In this document: piece by piece, positions 15,610 to 24,676 of the stretch | How the letters are laid out: each line of letters begins with the position of its first letter | Numbering within the stretch: position 1 is the stretch's first letter | Assembly: GCA_965220425.1 (NCBI GenBank) | Contig: OZ244830.1 | Coordinates: forward strand, 3,844,001 to 3,908,000 | Origin: Azophilus sp965220425 | GTDB taxonomy: Bacteria; Pseudomonadota; Gammaproteobacteria; Pseudomonadales; Azotimanducaceae | DNA length: 64,000 nt | Reading direction: 5' to 3' | Made by a program: the position numbers and the translations under genes | The notes under the pieces: generated by a model | What the model saw: the letters and a program-made list of their open reading frames with translations, nothing else | The model's database searches: none | Told to the model about the DNA's origin: nothing

Positions 15610-18008
15610 CTACCCTTTAGCGTCATTTAGGACTGGACATAGTCGAATTTTTCCTGTATCACCTCCCGCATGGTGATACAGAACCAGATCAACCGCACCC
15701 TGTCCGCGCAGTCTGCGCGGCAGCGTCTCGACCGAATTCTTGCCCAAGCGAATGGCGTGAGCCGTAGCGCGGTTGGACAGCGTGTTTGCGAGGCGTTCGA
15801 TTTTACCGACGGACGGGGCCGTCTTCAGCTATCGGGCTGCATGAAGGCGTTGCGCGTGCTGGAGGCTGCCGGCGAGATCCGGCTGCCAGCGCCTCTATGC
15901 GGTCGACCGCCCTCGGCGCCGCGCCGTTTTGCGGGCGCGCTTGCGCCGGCGGTGGGGGTGCCGTCGGCGGTGTCCGCGGTCGCGGACCTTGCCGTGGTGA
16001 TGGTCGAGACCGACGACCAGCGGCGTGCATGGAGCACGCTGATCGCGGACGAGCATCCTCGCGGGATGAAGACGTTCGCCGGGTGTCAGTTGCGCTATCT
16101 GGTTGGCTCGGGGCACGGTTGGCTGGGTGCGGTTGGGTTTTCGGCCTCGGCGCTTCGCCTGGCGGCGCGCGACCGCTGGATGGCGTGGAGCGACGAACAA
16201 CGCCGGCGCCATCTGAACCGCGTGCTGTGCATGAGCCGCTTCCTGATCCGTCCATCGGTGTCCTGCGCCAATCTGGCGAGCCATGTTCTGGGGCGGGTTC
16301 TGCGGCGCCTGCCGCGCGATTTCGAAGATCGCCACGGCTACCGTCCGTGGCTTGTCGAGACGTTCGTCGAGCCGACGCAAGACGGGGCGAGCCTGCGCGC
16401 GGCGAATTTCCTGCGCCTCGGGCAGACCGCTGGACGCGGCCGGCAGGATCGACACAACGGTCGCGCGGAAACACGGAAATGGGTATACATGTATCAATTG
16501 GCGCTGGACTGGCGCCGCCGTCTGGGCGTGCCCTTTGTCGACCACGCGCCGGTGCTGGCACCCGGCGACGGTCTGAATAGCGCGCGCTGGGCGGCGATGG
16601 AATTTGGAGGGGCTCCCTTGGGCGACAAACGACTGACGGCGCGTCTGATTACGAGCGCCGCGCTGCTTGCGGCCTATCCGGGCCGGGCGATCTGCGGCAA
16701 TGCGAAGACCGACCGGCGGGCGGTTGACGGCTATTACCGTTTCATCGAACAGCCGCAAGACAGTGCGGTGACGGTGGCGAACATCCTGATGCCGCACCGG
16801 ACCCGCGGCATTCAGCGGATGCGCGGCCAGCGCACGGTCCTCGCCATCCAGGATGGCACCGACCTGAACTTTGCGCGGCGACCGAACTGTGAGGGTCTCG
16901 GCATCGTCGGTAGGAACCAGACCTCCGCAAAGACCCTGGGGTTGCATCTGCATTTGACCCTCGCGGTGAATGGGGAAGGTCTGCCGCTCGGGGTACTGCG
17001 CTGTGCTTTCGATGCGCCCACGCCGAAACAGGCCGGGGCGAGGGATCGGCAAAAGACGCAACGCTGGCTGGACGGCTTTGAGGATATTACGGCCGCGTCC
17101 CGGTCGCTGACCGGCCGCACCCGTGTGATCTCGGTCATGGATAGGGAAGCGGATTTCTTCGAACTCTTCGACACCCAAAGGCGAACCGGGCGGGTCGAGA
17201 TTCTGGTGCGCGCCAAACACGACCGCCGTCTTGCGGGGACCGATGAAAAGCTGTTCGCGAAGATGCGCAAGGGCAATGCCGACGGACTGGTCGATGTCCC
17301 GATCGACCGCCTGAGCGAGCGCAAGAAAACAAGCGGTAAGAAAGCGCGGCCGGCGCGCAGCAAGCGCTTGGCACGCTGCGAGGTCCGCTATCGCAGTCTC
17401 TCGCTTCCGGCCACCGTCAAGACCCTCGAACCGGTGCGGCTCTCAGCGGTGCATATCATCGAAACCGAGCCGCCGGAGGGCGAGGACGCAGTGCGGTGGT
17501 ACTTGTTGACCAGCCTGCCCATCGACAACCTCGACGCCGCACGGGAGGTCATCGCTTTCTATCTCCAGCGCTGGCGGGTGGAGGACTATTTTCGGGTGCT
17601 GAAGTCCGGCTGCCGGGTCGAACATCTCGCCTTCCACACCGCCGACCGGTTGCAGCGCGCGATCGCCATCAACAGCGTCATCGCTTGGCGTATCATGCTC
17701 ATGACCCTGCTTGGACGGCAGGTGCCCGACTGCGATGCCGGACTGATGTTTACCGACGATGAACTTTCCTTCCTGCGCAATTATGCCGTGGAATACAACC
17801 AGCCAACGCCAGACGATCTCGGTGCCGCCGCACGACTTGTCGCGCTTCTCGGCGGCTATCAGAACCGAAAACACGATCCCGACCCCGGAAACCAGATCAT
17901 GTGGCGTGGCTACGAACGGCTGTCAGCAGCAACCTTGGGACATCGCATCGCCGAAAAACACGGCGTCGGAAATGCCTTTGTCCAGTAAAAGATAACGCTA
18001 AAGGGTAG
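15610..18008 (+). mobile_element. Complete DruA-IS4/Tn5-like insertion element with target duplication
   Basis: Terminal inverted repeats ctaccctttagcgt (from 15610) and its complement acgctaaagggtag (ending 18008) bound one long transposase gene. The octamer ccctagcc is present directly outside both ends (15602-15609 and 18009-18016), a target-site duplication of 8, or 9 if the next c is counted. The duplication is exact, so the insertion looks recent. The single CDS fills the element from 15670 to 17988. Confidence 0.85.
15670..17988 (+). CDS. Fused transposase: DruA-like (DUF4338) domain plus IS4/Tn5-type DDE domain
   Basis: A 772-residue fusion. Residues about 1-300 match the DUF4338 family, whose best-known member is DruA of Druantia: GMKTFAGCQLRYLVGSGHGW, HLNRVLCMSRFLIRP, SCANLASHVLGRVLRRLP, then GYRPWLVETFVEP and TAGRGRQDRHN. 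Residues about 315-772 are a Tn5/IS50-like DDE transposase: EFGGAPLGDKRLTARLI, CGNAKTDRRAVDGYYRFIE, AIQDGTDLNFARR (first Asp), SVMDREADFFELFD (second Asp), and a YLQRWRVEDYFRVLKSGCR segment with the YREK-like Glu. The gene fills the element with intact ends, so it is probably functional. The function of the DruA-like half in transposition is unknown to me; its use here as a fused domain is striking because the window holds a second, unfused copy with an IS66-type element. Confidence 0.85.
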   Translation: MVIQNQINRTLSAQSARQRLDRILAQANGVSRSAVGQRVCEAFDFTDGRGRLQLSGCMKALRVLEAAGEIRLPAPLCGRPPSAPRRFAGALAPAVGVPSAVSAVADLAVVMVETDDQRRAWSTLIADEHPRGMKTFAGCQLRYLVGSGHGWLGAVGFSASALRLAARDRWMAWSDEQRRRHLNRVLCMSRFLIRPSVSCANLASHVLGRVLRRLPRDFEDRHGYRPWLVETFVEPTQDGASLRAANFLRLGQTAGRGRQDRHNGRAETRKWVYMYQLALDWRRRLGVPFVDHAPVLAPGDGLNSARWAAMEFGGAPLGDKRLTARLITSAALLAAYPGRAICGNAKTDRRAVDGYYRFIEQPQDSAVTVANILMPHRTRGIQRMRGQRTVLAIQDGTDLNFARRPNCEGLGIVGRNQTSAKTLGLHLHLTLAVNGEGLPLGVLRCAFDAPTPKQAGARDRQKTQRWLDGFEDITAASRSLTGRTRVISVMDREADFFELFDTQRRTGRVEILVRAKHDRRLAGTDEKLFAKMRKGNADGLVDVPIDRLSERKKTSGKKARPARSKRLARCEVRYRSLSLPATVKTLEPVRLSAVHIIETEPPEGEDAVRWYLLTSLPIDNLDAAREVIAFYLQRWRVEDYFRVLKSGCRVEHLAFHTADRLQRAIAINSVIAWRIMLMTLLGRQVPDCDAGLMFTDDELSFLRNYAVEYNQPTPDDLGAAARLVALLGGYQNRKHDPDPGNQIMWRGYERLSAATLGHRIAEKHGVGNAFVQ

Positions 18009-18106
18009 CCCTAGCCCCAATAATTCGCGAAAAGATAAAGCAAAAGCCCTTGGACATGCGAAAATGGCGTTGTTAGACAACCAGTTAATGCAGCAAAGGC
18101 TTTTGC

Positions 18107-19480
18107 ATGTCACAAGATACCAGCAAACAGAGTGTTTTGTTCGAGGGCCTGTCGAAAAAGGCAGTAATCGCCAAGTTCGACCAGGATCATGCCAGTTCAG
18201 ACGGGGGTGCAATCCTGCTCAAGGCCTGCGACGAGCGGCTTCAGTTGAGTGAGACGTTGGCGGCGTGCTTGTCGGACGACCGCGAGCAGTCGAAGGTCGC
18301 CCATTCCCTGCGGGAGTTGTTTCAGCAGCGTCTGTTCGGCATCGCCTGCGGCTACGCCGATGGCAATGACGCCGCTCGGTTGGCCTGCGATCCGGTGATG
18401 AAGTTGCTGACGGGGCGCGATCCGGTCGCCGGCGCGTCATTGGCGTCGCAGCCGACGCTGTCGCGGTTCGAGAACGCGGTCCGGTCGAGGGACTTGGTGC
18501 GCTTGTCCGAAGCGTTGGCGGAGACGGTGATTGCCCGCCACAGACGGCGCAAGAAGCGGGTTCGGCGGATCACCATCGATTTGGATCCGACGGTCGATCC
18601 GACCCATGGCGGCCAGCAGTTGACGTTCTTCAACGGCTTCTACGACACCTCGTGTTATCTGCCGTTGGCCGGATTCCTGACCTTCGACGATGAGGGGGAG
18701 CAGTACTTGTTCTGCTACGTCCTGCGCCCGGGTAACGCGGCGGCCAAGCGAGGCTGTATCGGTGTGTTGAAGCGACTGCTGCCCCGGTTGCGGCGGGCGT
18801 TTCCCAAGGCCCGGTTGCGGATCCGCTTGGACGGGGGGTTTTCCGGTCCGGAGTTGTTCGCGTTTTTCGAGGCGAAGCGACTCGACTATGTGGTGGGTAT
18901 GGCGAAGAACCCGAAGCTGGAGCGTTTGGCCGAACCGCTGATGGCGCAGGTGCGGTCCGATTTCGAAGCCGGGCACACATCGGCCCGCCGCTATGGCGAG
19001 TTCGCCTACCGGGCCGGGAGTTGGCCCCAGGAGCGCCGGGTCATCGTCAAGGCCGAGGTGACCACCCATTTCGGCCGGCAACCGAAGGACAACCCACGGT
19101 TTCTGATCACCAACCTGAAGACGACGCCGAAACACGTCTACGAGCGGGTGTATTGCGCCCGGGGCGATGCCGAAAATCGTTTGAAGGAACTCAAGCTGGG
19201 CCTGGAGATCGACCGCACCAGTTGCACGCGCTTCCTGGCCAACCAGTTCCGCGTTCTGATGACGGCGGCCGCCTATGTGCTGATGCAGGAACTTCGCCTG
19301 AAGGCTCGCTGGACGAGCTGTGCGCGCGCTCAGGTCAGCACCTTGCGGCTACGCTTGCTGAAGCTGGGCGCCTGGATCGAAACGTCGGTTCGGCGCATCG
19401 TCATCCACCTGCCGCTCGGCACGCCGTTCGCCGACGATTGGCGCCGCATTGCACGCTCGGTCGGCGCGGTTGTGACCTGA
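18107..19480 (+). CDS. IS1380-family transposase
   Basis: A 457-residue DDE transposase of the IS1380 group. Diagnostic stretches include FDQDHASSDGGAILLKACDE at the N-terminus, LRELFQQRLFGIACGYADGND, RRITIDLDPTVDPTHGGQQ (first Asp), RLRIRLDGGFSGPELFAFFE (second Asp) and the C-terminal YERVYCARGDAENRLKELK (Glu). The frame is intact and of full length. It starts 98 bp right of the DruA-IS4 element, which apparently landed in the left flank of this one; I could not identify both terminal repeats with confidence. A start at ATG 18107 (MSQDTSKQ) fits the family. Confidence 0.9.
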   Translation: MSQDTSKQSVLFEGLSKKAVIAKFDQDHASSDGGAILLKACDERLQLSETLAACLSDDREQSKVAHSLRELFQQRLFGIACGYADGNDAARLACDPVMKLLTGRDPVAGASLASQPTLSRFENAVRSRDLVRLSEALAETVIARHRRRKKRVRRITIDLDPTVDPTHGGQQLTFFNGFYDTSCYLPLAGFLTFDDEGEQYLFCYVLRPGNAAAKRGCIGVLKRLLPRLRRAFPKARLRIRLDGGFSGPELFAFFEAKRLDYVVGMAKNPKLERLAEPLMAQVRSDFEAGHTSARRYGEFAYRAGSWPQERRVIVKAEVTTHFGRQPKDNPRFLITNLKTTPKHVYERVYCARGDAENRLKELKLGLEIDRTSCTRFLANQFRVLMTAAAYVLMQELRLKARWTSCARAQVSTLRLRLLKLGAWIETSVRRIVIHLPLGTPFADDWRRIARSVGAVVT

Positions 19481-19725
19481 TCCGATCAGCCCGCCTGGTT
19501 TGCTGTACAGACCCGTCGGTCTGCGGCAGCGTTCGCCTCGAATCCGGCGATACCGGCAATGAGCACCAAAAATGCCGATTGATCAGCAAGACAACAGCCC
19601 GATCGGCTCCCCATTACCGCATTTCCAACGAATATCCTTTCGTACGGCACCGTTTGAACCTCTACAATCGACGTTCATGAATAGGTGCGGCTAGATCGCT
19701 CGAATCTTCCGTGTGAGGCCACAAG

Positions 19726-19833
19726 ATGTCCGCACCACTCTTCTACAACAAATGGCACTCTACGTTCGTAGACCGAATCAAGGGAGCATTCACCCAGTTC
19801 TACGTCAAGGCCAGTGAACTGCAGCTCAAGTAG
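19726..19833 (+). CDS. Very small ORF before the lipoprotein gene
   Basis: A 35-codon ORF (starts MSAPLFYNKWHSTF, ends ELQLK) closes 20 bp before the putative lipoprotein gene on the same strand. I recognise no family. Codon choice is unremarkable and there is no strong ribosome site, so it could be a leader peptide, the end of a lost gene or chance. Confidence 0.25.
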   Translation: MSAPLFYNKWHSTFVDRIKGAFTQFYVKASELQLK

Positions 19834-19853
19834 AACAACCAAGAGATTCTTGT

Positions 19854-20354
19854 ATGAAGGTCACAAAGCTGCTCCTTGCGATTCACGTTCTAACCTTAGT
19901 CGGCATCTCGTCGTGCAGCGAAACGGAACTTGAGCGTCCCACTCAAGAGTCAGCCCAGTTGCGCGACGAACTTTCCTCGGCCCTGAAATACCATGAAACA
20001 GCAAAGCAGGCGATCAAACACTACAAGGAACTCAGGGAAGTACTGAACGCACCATCGGGCGCGTCCGACACAAGAGATATACGCTATTTGGAAAAGTTAA
20101 TGCGGCTTGGCGATCACTGCGCCCAAATTCGCGATTCACACAACTTTCTTCTGTCCGAATCCGGATTCATCGAGACTCTCGACATGTTGGTACAGTGGTT
20201 CCCTCACCTGGAAGCGACGGTGGATGCGATGACATTTGATGCAGCGGCAGAAAGCCAATGTGATGCAACCCTGCGACAAGTAAGGGAATTGAAGATTCGC
20301 TTTCTTAGAGCAGGCGGAGCTACCCAATCCGTCGCGGAAGAGGATGAAGTGTAG
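19854..20354 (+). CDS. Putative lipoprotein of unknown function
   Basis: A 166-residue protein with a short basic start (MKVTK), a hydrophobic stretch (LLLAIHVLTLVGI) and Cys at residue 21 in the context GISSC, compatible with a lipobox and lipid anchoring. The mature part is polar and helical-looking (SAQLRDELSSALKYHETAKQ, AIKHYKELREVL) and has two further cysteines that could pair. No family recognised. It is flanked by an IS1380-type gene on the left and an integrase stub on the right, so it is probably cargo of an integrated element or an island remnant. Confidence 0.5.
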   Translation: MKVTKLLLAIHVLTLVGISSCSETELERPTQESAQLRDELSSALKYHETAKQAIKHYKELREVLNAPSGASDTRDIRYLEKLMRLGDHCAQIRDSHNFLLSESGFIETLDMLVQWFPHLEATVDAMTFDAAAESQCDATLRQVRELKIRFLRAGGATQSVAEEDEV

Positions 20355-20507
20355 GAACGCGTGCGCATCGCCACGCAAAGGCTACGAGATAGACACTCAA
20401 GTTCCCAGTGTCACGGGACTTAATCGTCCATGTTGCCCCAGTCGATAGGCAGCTTCACTGTCTCAGCGAGGATTGCCTCCTAAGACTGATTCACATTGAC
20501 GGAAGCG

Positions 20508-20889
20508 CTATCCCGCGATGCAGTCGGCCCACCGCTGCATGACCGGCCGCCGCTTCTCCAGCAGGTCGTCGCGCGCGTAAGCTGCCACCGCCGCCGAGCC
20601 CTCCACGTGCGCGAGCGCGAACTCGGAGAGAAGCTCGTCCACGTCGTGGTGGCGCGCCCAGTCCTTGAAGCTCGAACGGAACCCGTGGCCCGACGCCGCG
20701 ATCCCGGAGGTGCGGAGCGCCTGCGTCATCACCGAGTTGCTCATCATCGCGCCCGGACGGCTGCCGGGGAACACCAGCGCGCCCCGCGTCGCCTTGCGAG
20801 CCTCGGCCAGCAGCTCCAGCGCCTGGCGGGACAGCGGCACGCGGTGCGACTTCGCGGTCTTCGTCGCCTCCGTGGGCCGATAGGACGAA
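20508..20889 (-). pseudogene. Tyrosine recombinase (P4-type integrase) C-terminal fragment
   Basis: The catalytic half of a phage/island integrase without its N-terminal two thirds. It has TKTAKSHRVPLSRQALELL, ASGHGFRSSFKDWARHHDVD (the H-x-x-R box, written HGFR, with Ser where His is common), LAHVEGSAAVAAYARDDLLE (second His and the Tyr nucleophile) and KRRPVMQRWADCIAG. The recognisable part begins near 20889; further upstream on this strand no integrase sequence follows. It probably marks the decayed edge of an integrated island. Confidence 0.75.
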
Positions 20890-21271
20890 TAACCACTCGA
20901 AACGGGATGGTTGCGAAGTACGGTTGATTGTTGGGGCGCTCGGGGGAAGTCTTCAGAGGCGTCTGTTGAGCCCGTTGAAGATGCGGCGGTGGACGCCGGA
21001 GACGGAGAGGCAGCGCGCAACGGCGGTTACCTGTGTAGCGGTCGCAGCCTGGCGTCAGGCGGTGGTTTCCGACAGGAGCCTGTCCTGGTATCGCGCGGCG
21101 GGGCGCTCTGTGTTGAGCGGAGGTGCTCTCGGATTGGTGGTTGTGGCTGCCTCGCGTGCACGGACGTAATGGAACGCACTCCAACCCTCACGAATCAGCC
21201 CCAGGCAAACCCGGAGCAATTCCTGCCCGATTGCCCCCGCGAACACAGTTTGCACGGAGTGAAGTTTGTAG
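20890..21271. other. No recognisable gene
   Basis: About 380 bases between the integrase stub and czcA. Short open frames exist on both strands but none has a family signature or a ribosome site. The right edge is the 3' end of czcA. Confidence 0.4.
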
Positions 21272-24200
21272 TCAGCGTTGCCCTCGCGAGCGAACGAGGT
21301 GATACAGCGCCGGGAGAACCAGCAGGGTCAGTACCGTCGACGACACGATTCCGCCGATAACGACCGTGGCCAACGGCCGCTGCACCTCCGATCCGATACC
21401 CGTATTGAGCGCCATGGGCAAGAACCCCAGGGATGCGACCAGCGCGGTCATCAACACGGGGCGAAGGCGGGTCAGGGCGCCCGCCTCGACCGCCTCCCGC
21501 ACAGACTGCCCTTTTGCACGCAGACCCCGGATGAAGGTCACCATCACCAGACCGTTGAGTACGGCGATGCCCGAAACCGCGATGAACCCCACCGCGGCGG
21601 ATATGGAAAACGGTATGCCGCGCAGCAGCAGCGAGGCGATGCCGCCCGTGAACGCCAACGGCACGCCGGAAAAGACGATCGCCGCATCCAGCGGGGAGCG
21701 TAGCGCAAACACCAGCAATACGGCGATCGTCAGCAGCGTCACGGGCACTACCACGGCAAGCCGCCGGGCCGCCGATTGCAGGTTCCGGTAAGTGCCGCCG
21801 TACTCCAGCCAGTAGGCGGGCGGCATGTCCACCTCCCGCTCCACCGCGGCTCGAACGTCGGCAACGAACGAGCCCAGGTCGCGGCCGCGCACGTTGGCGG
21901 TGACCACCACCCGGCGCTTGCCGTTTTCCCGCAGTATCTGGTTGTAGCCTGTGACTACCTCCAGTTCGGCAACCTCGCGCAAGGGCACGAAGCCACCGCC
22001 GGGCAGCGGCACCGGGAGGTTCGAGAGTCCACCGGGGTCGGCGCGCAGGTTTTCCGGAAGCCGCACCACGATGTCCACGCGGCGATCGCCTTCATAGAAT
22101 TGGCCCGCCGTCGCACCGCCCAGCGCGGTTGCCACCACGTCCTGCAGGTCAGCGATACTCAGGCCCAGGCGGGCGAGGATCTCCCGGCGGGGTTCCACCG
22201 TCAGTACCGGCAGGCCAGCGGCCTGCTCGGCGGCCACATCCACCGCCCCTTCCACGCCCTCGACAGCCCGCCGGATCGCAGCGCCAAGCCGGATCAACTC
22301 GTCGAAGTCATCGCCGAACACCTTCACGGCCAGTTCGCTGCGCACCCCCGCGATGAGTTCGTTGAAGCGCATCTGGATCGGTTGCAGAAACTCGTACCGG
22401 TTGCCGGGAATGGGTGTCACCAGCGCTTCCAGTTCACGGACGACCTCGCTCTTCGGCTTGCCCGGATTCGGCCATCGGTCGCGGGGCTTGAGCATGATGA
22501 AGTTGTCGGCGACGCTCGGCGGCACCGGGTCGGTAGCCACCTCGGCACTGCCGATCTTGGCGAAGACCGTTTCGACTTCCGGCATTGCGGCGATCTTCGA
22601 TTCGAGCTGGGCCTGCATGTCCACCGCCTGCCCGAGCGACGTGCCCGGAATGCGCAGGGCGTGCATGACGATGTCGCCCTCATCGAGATTCGGGACGAAC
22701 TCGGCGCCCAGCCGCGTGCCGGCCCAGCCGCTGGCAAGAACCAGAGCCAGCGCGGCGGCAATGGTCAGCACCCGGAAGCGGAGCGCAGCCCTGAGCGCGG
22801 GCCGGTAAACGAAGCCGGCGAAGTCCATGAGAAGGTTGCGGCGCTCGCGCACCGGTCCCCGAAACAAGAGAGCCACCGTCGCCGGCACGAAGGTGACCGA
22901 CAGAACCATGGCGCTCAGCAGCGCGATGACCACGGTGGCCGCCATGGGATGAAACATTTTGCCCTCGACCCCCGCGAGCGCAAAGATCGGCACGTAAACG
23001 GCCGTGATGATGCCGACCCCGAAGAGCGCCGGACGAATCACCTCGCCGGTCGCAGCGCGGACCACGGCGAGGCGCTCCTCCGTGTTCAGTCCGCCGCGTC
23101 GCTCCCGGTCCCCCCGGCCGGCATCGCTCCAGGCTTCGTTGAGCCGCCGCAGGCAGTTCTCGACGATGATCACAGCGCCATCGACGATCAGGCCAAAATC
23201 CAGCGCACCCAGGCTCATCAGGTTGGCGCTCACCCGGTTTTCCACCATGCCCGTGACGGTCATCAGCATGGCCAGCGGGATCACCGCGGCCGTGATCAAT
23301 GCGGCACGCAGGTTGCCCAGCAGCAGGAACAGGATGACGACGACCAGCAGGGCTCCGACGGTGAGGTTCTCCCGCACCGTCTCCAGCGTCGCGTCGACGA
23401 GTTCGGTGCGGTCGTAGACGGGCCTGGCCAGGATGCCGTCGGGCAAGCTGCCCTGGATCTCGTCCAGCTTCTCGGCCACCGCGGCTGCAACCATGCGGCT
23501 GTTTTCCCCGATCAGCATGAACACCGTGCTCATCACCACTTCGTTGCCGTCCTGGGTAGCGGCGCCGACGCGCGGTTCGTGACCCGATTCCACACTTGCC
23601 ACATCGGAAACGCGCACCGGCACCCCGTTTCGCTCGCTGATGACGATACGCTCGAGGTCCCGCACCTGTGCGGCGCGCCCCGGAACGCGCATCAGCCACT
23701 GCGCGCCGTTGTATTCGATGAAGCCCGCGCCGCGGTTTTCGTTGTTCTCCCGGAGATGTGTCAGCAGGTCGTCATAGGTCACTCCGAACGCCAGCAGCCG
23801 GGCCGGATCCGGCGCCACCAGCACCTGTCTTTCAAAGCCCCCGATGGGGTTGACCTCCACGACCCCGGGCACGCGCAGAAGCTGCGGACGGATGATCCAG
23901 TCGTGCACCGTGCGCAGATCCATGGGCGTCACCGGGCTGCCGTCGGCGTTGCGCGCACCCGGTTCGGCATCGACGATGAACATGAAGATTTCGCCCAGCC
24001 CGGTGGCGATGGGGCCGAGCGCCGGTTCCACGCCGGCCGGCAGCGACGCCCGGGCCGCGGTCAGCCGCTCGCCCACCAGTTGCCGGGCGAAATAGATGTC
24101 GGTGCCCTCCTCGAAAACCACCGTGATCTGGGACAGCCCGTAGCGTGACAGGGAGCGCGTGTGGTCGAGCCTCGGCAGCGCCGCCATGGCGTTCTCCAGC

Positions 24201-24403
24201 AGAAAGCTGACCCGCTGTTCGACTTCGAGCGGCGTATAACCGGGCGCCGACGTATTGATGACCACCTGAACATTGGTGATGTCCGGTACCGCATCGATCG
24301 GCAGCCGCGTGAAGTTCCAGATGCCGAGGCCGGCGAACACGAACACCAGCACCAGCATCAGGCCGCGTTCTGCAATGGAGAAGCGAAGGATCGAGTCAAT
24401 CAT
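21272..24403 (-). CDS. czcA: CzcA-type heavy-metal efflux RND pump
   Basis: An inner-membrane proton-driven pump of 1043 residues, typical for the heavy-metal RND group. N-terminal SIAERGLMLVLVFVFAGLG begins the first helix, followed by the LPIDAVPDITNVQVVINT segment. The fourth transmembrane helix reads GALDFGLIVDGAVIIVEN, with Asp402, Asp408 and Glu415 at exactly the numbering known for CzcA. This DFG-x3-DGA-x4-EN signature marks the HME1 class (Zn/Co/Cd/Ni) and not the monovalent CusA class. It works with the adaptor and outer-membrane genes upstream on the same strand. The 273-bp gap to czcB, larger than expected in such an operon, is mostly filled by a palindromic element. Confidence 0.92.
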   Translation of the reverse strand: MIDSILRFSIAERGLMLVLVFVFAGLGIWNFTRLPIDAVPDITNVQVVINTSAPGYTPLEVEQRVSFLLENAMAALPRLDHTRSLSRYGLSQITVVFEEGTDIYFARQLVGERLTAARASLPAGVEPALGPIATGLGEIFMFIVDAEPGARNADGSPVTPMDLRTVHDWIIRPQLLRVPGVVEVNPIGGFERQVLVAPDPARLLAFGVTYDDLLTHLRENNENRGAGFIEYNGAQWLMRVPGRAAQVRDLERIVISERNGVPVRVSDVASVESGHEPRVGAATQDGNEVVMSTVFMLIGENSRMVAAAVAEKLDEIQGSLPDGILARPVYDRTELVDATLETVRENLTVGALLVVVILFLLLGNLRAALITAAVIPLAMLMTVTGMVENRVSANLMSLGALDFGLIVDGAVIIVENCLRRLNEAWSDAGRGDRERRGGLNTEERLAVVRAATGEVIRPALFGVGIITAVYVPIFALAGVEGKMFHPMAATVVIALLSAMVLSVTFVPATVALLFRGPVRERRNLLMDFAGFVYRPALRAALRFRVLTIAAALALVLASGWAGTRLGAEFVPNLDEGDIVMHALRIPGTSLGQAVDMQAQLESKIAAMPEVETVFAKIGSAEVATDPVPPSVADNFIMLKPRDRWPNPGKPKSEVVRELEALVTPIPGNRYEFLQPIQMRFNELIAGVRSELAVKVFGDDFDELIRLGAAIRRAVEGVEGAVDVAAEQAAGLPVLTVEPRREILARLGLSIADLQDVVATALGGATAGQFYEGDRRVDIVVRLPENLRADPGGLSNLPVPLPGGGFVPLREVAELEVVTGYNQILRENGKRRVVVTANVRGRDLGSFVADVRAAVEREVDMPPAYWLEYGGTYRNLQSAARRLAVVVPVTLLTIAVLLVFALRSPLDAAIVFSGVPLAFTGGIASLLLRGIPFSISAAVGFIAVSGIAVLNGLVMVTFIRGLRAKGQSVREAVEAGALTRLRPVLMTALVASLGFLPMALNTGIGSEVQRPLATVVIGGIVSSTVLTLLVLPALYHLVRSRGQR

Positions 24404-24473
24404 GGTCAGGCGCCCTGCGGGGCCGGAACCCGAGGCTCCTCCGCGCTCACCGGGACCGCGTTGCCAACCCTAA

Positions 24474-24634
24474 CCCGCATATTGCACCAAGCCGCTAATC
24501 GGATTCTTGTATTTTTTTTCTCAATTTCTTTCGTTTTGTCGGGCTTTATTCGGCGTACAAACCGCGCTGGCCGCGCCCTCGCTTGTCTTTTGGCCGCATG
24601 CGCGATCATCGCGACCCTTGGTGCAATATGCGGG
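24474..24634. mobile_element. MITE-like palindromic element, copy A (161 bp)
   Basis: Ends are a perfect 17-bp inverted repeat, cccgcatattgcaccaa at 24474-24490 and its complement at 24618-24634. Inside, next to the left end, is accaagccgct; near the right end, ctggccgcgccctcg. The same arrangement recurs at 44898-45138 and 63106-63250. No ORF. It sits in the czcB-czcA gap. Confidence 0.7.
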
Positions 24635-24676
24635 CTCATGACCTGCCGGCGCACCGTCATGGATTCGTCCGGGCGC

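Noticed and set aside
15895..17220. 441-codon frame antisense to the DruA-IS4 fusion
   Set aside because: Shadow of the transposase; no domain.
21776..24148. 790-codon open frame on the + strand opposite czcA
   Set aside because: It is the GC-rich antisense shadow of a well-supported RND pump; its translation is His/Gln/Arg-rich with no domain.
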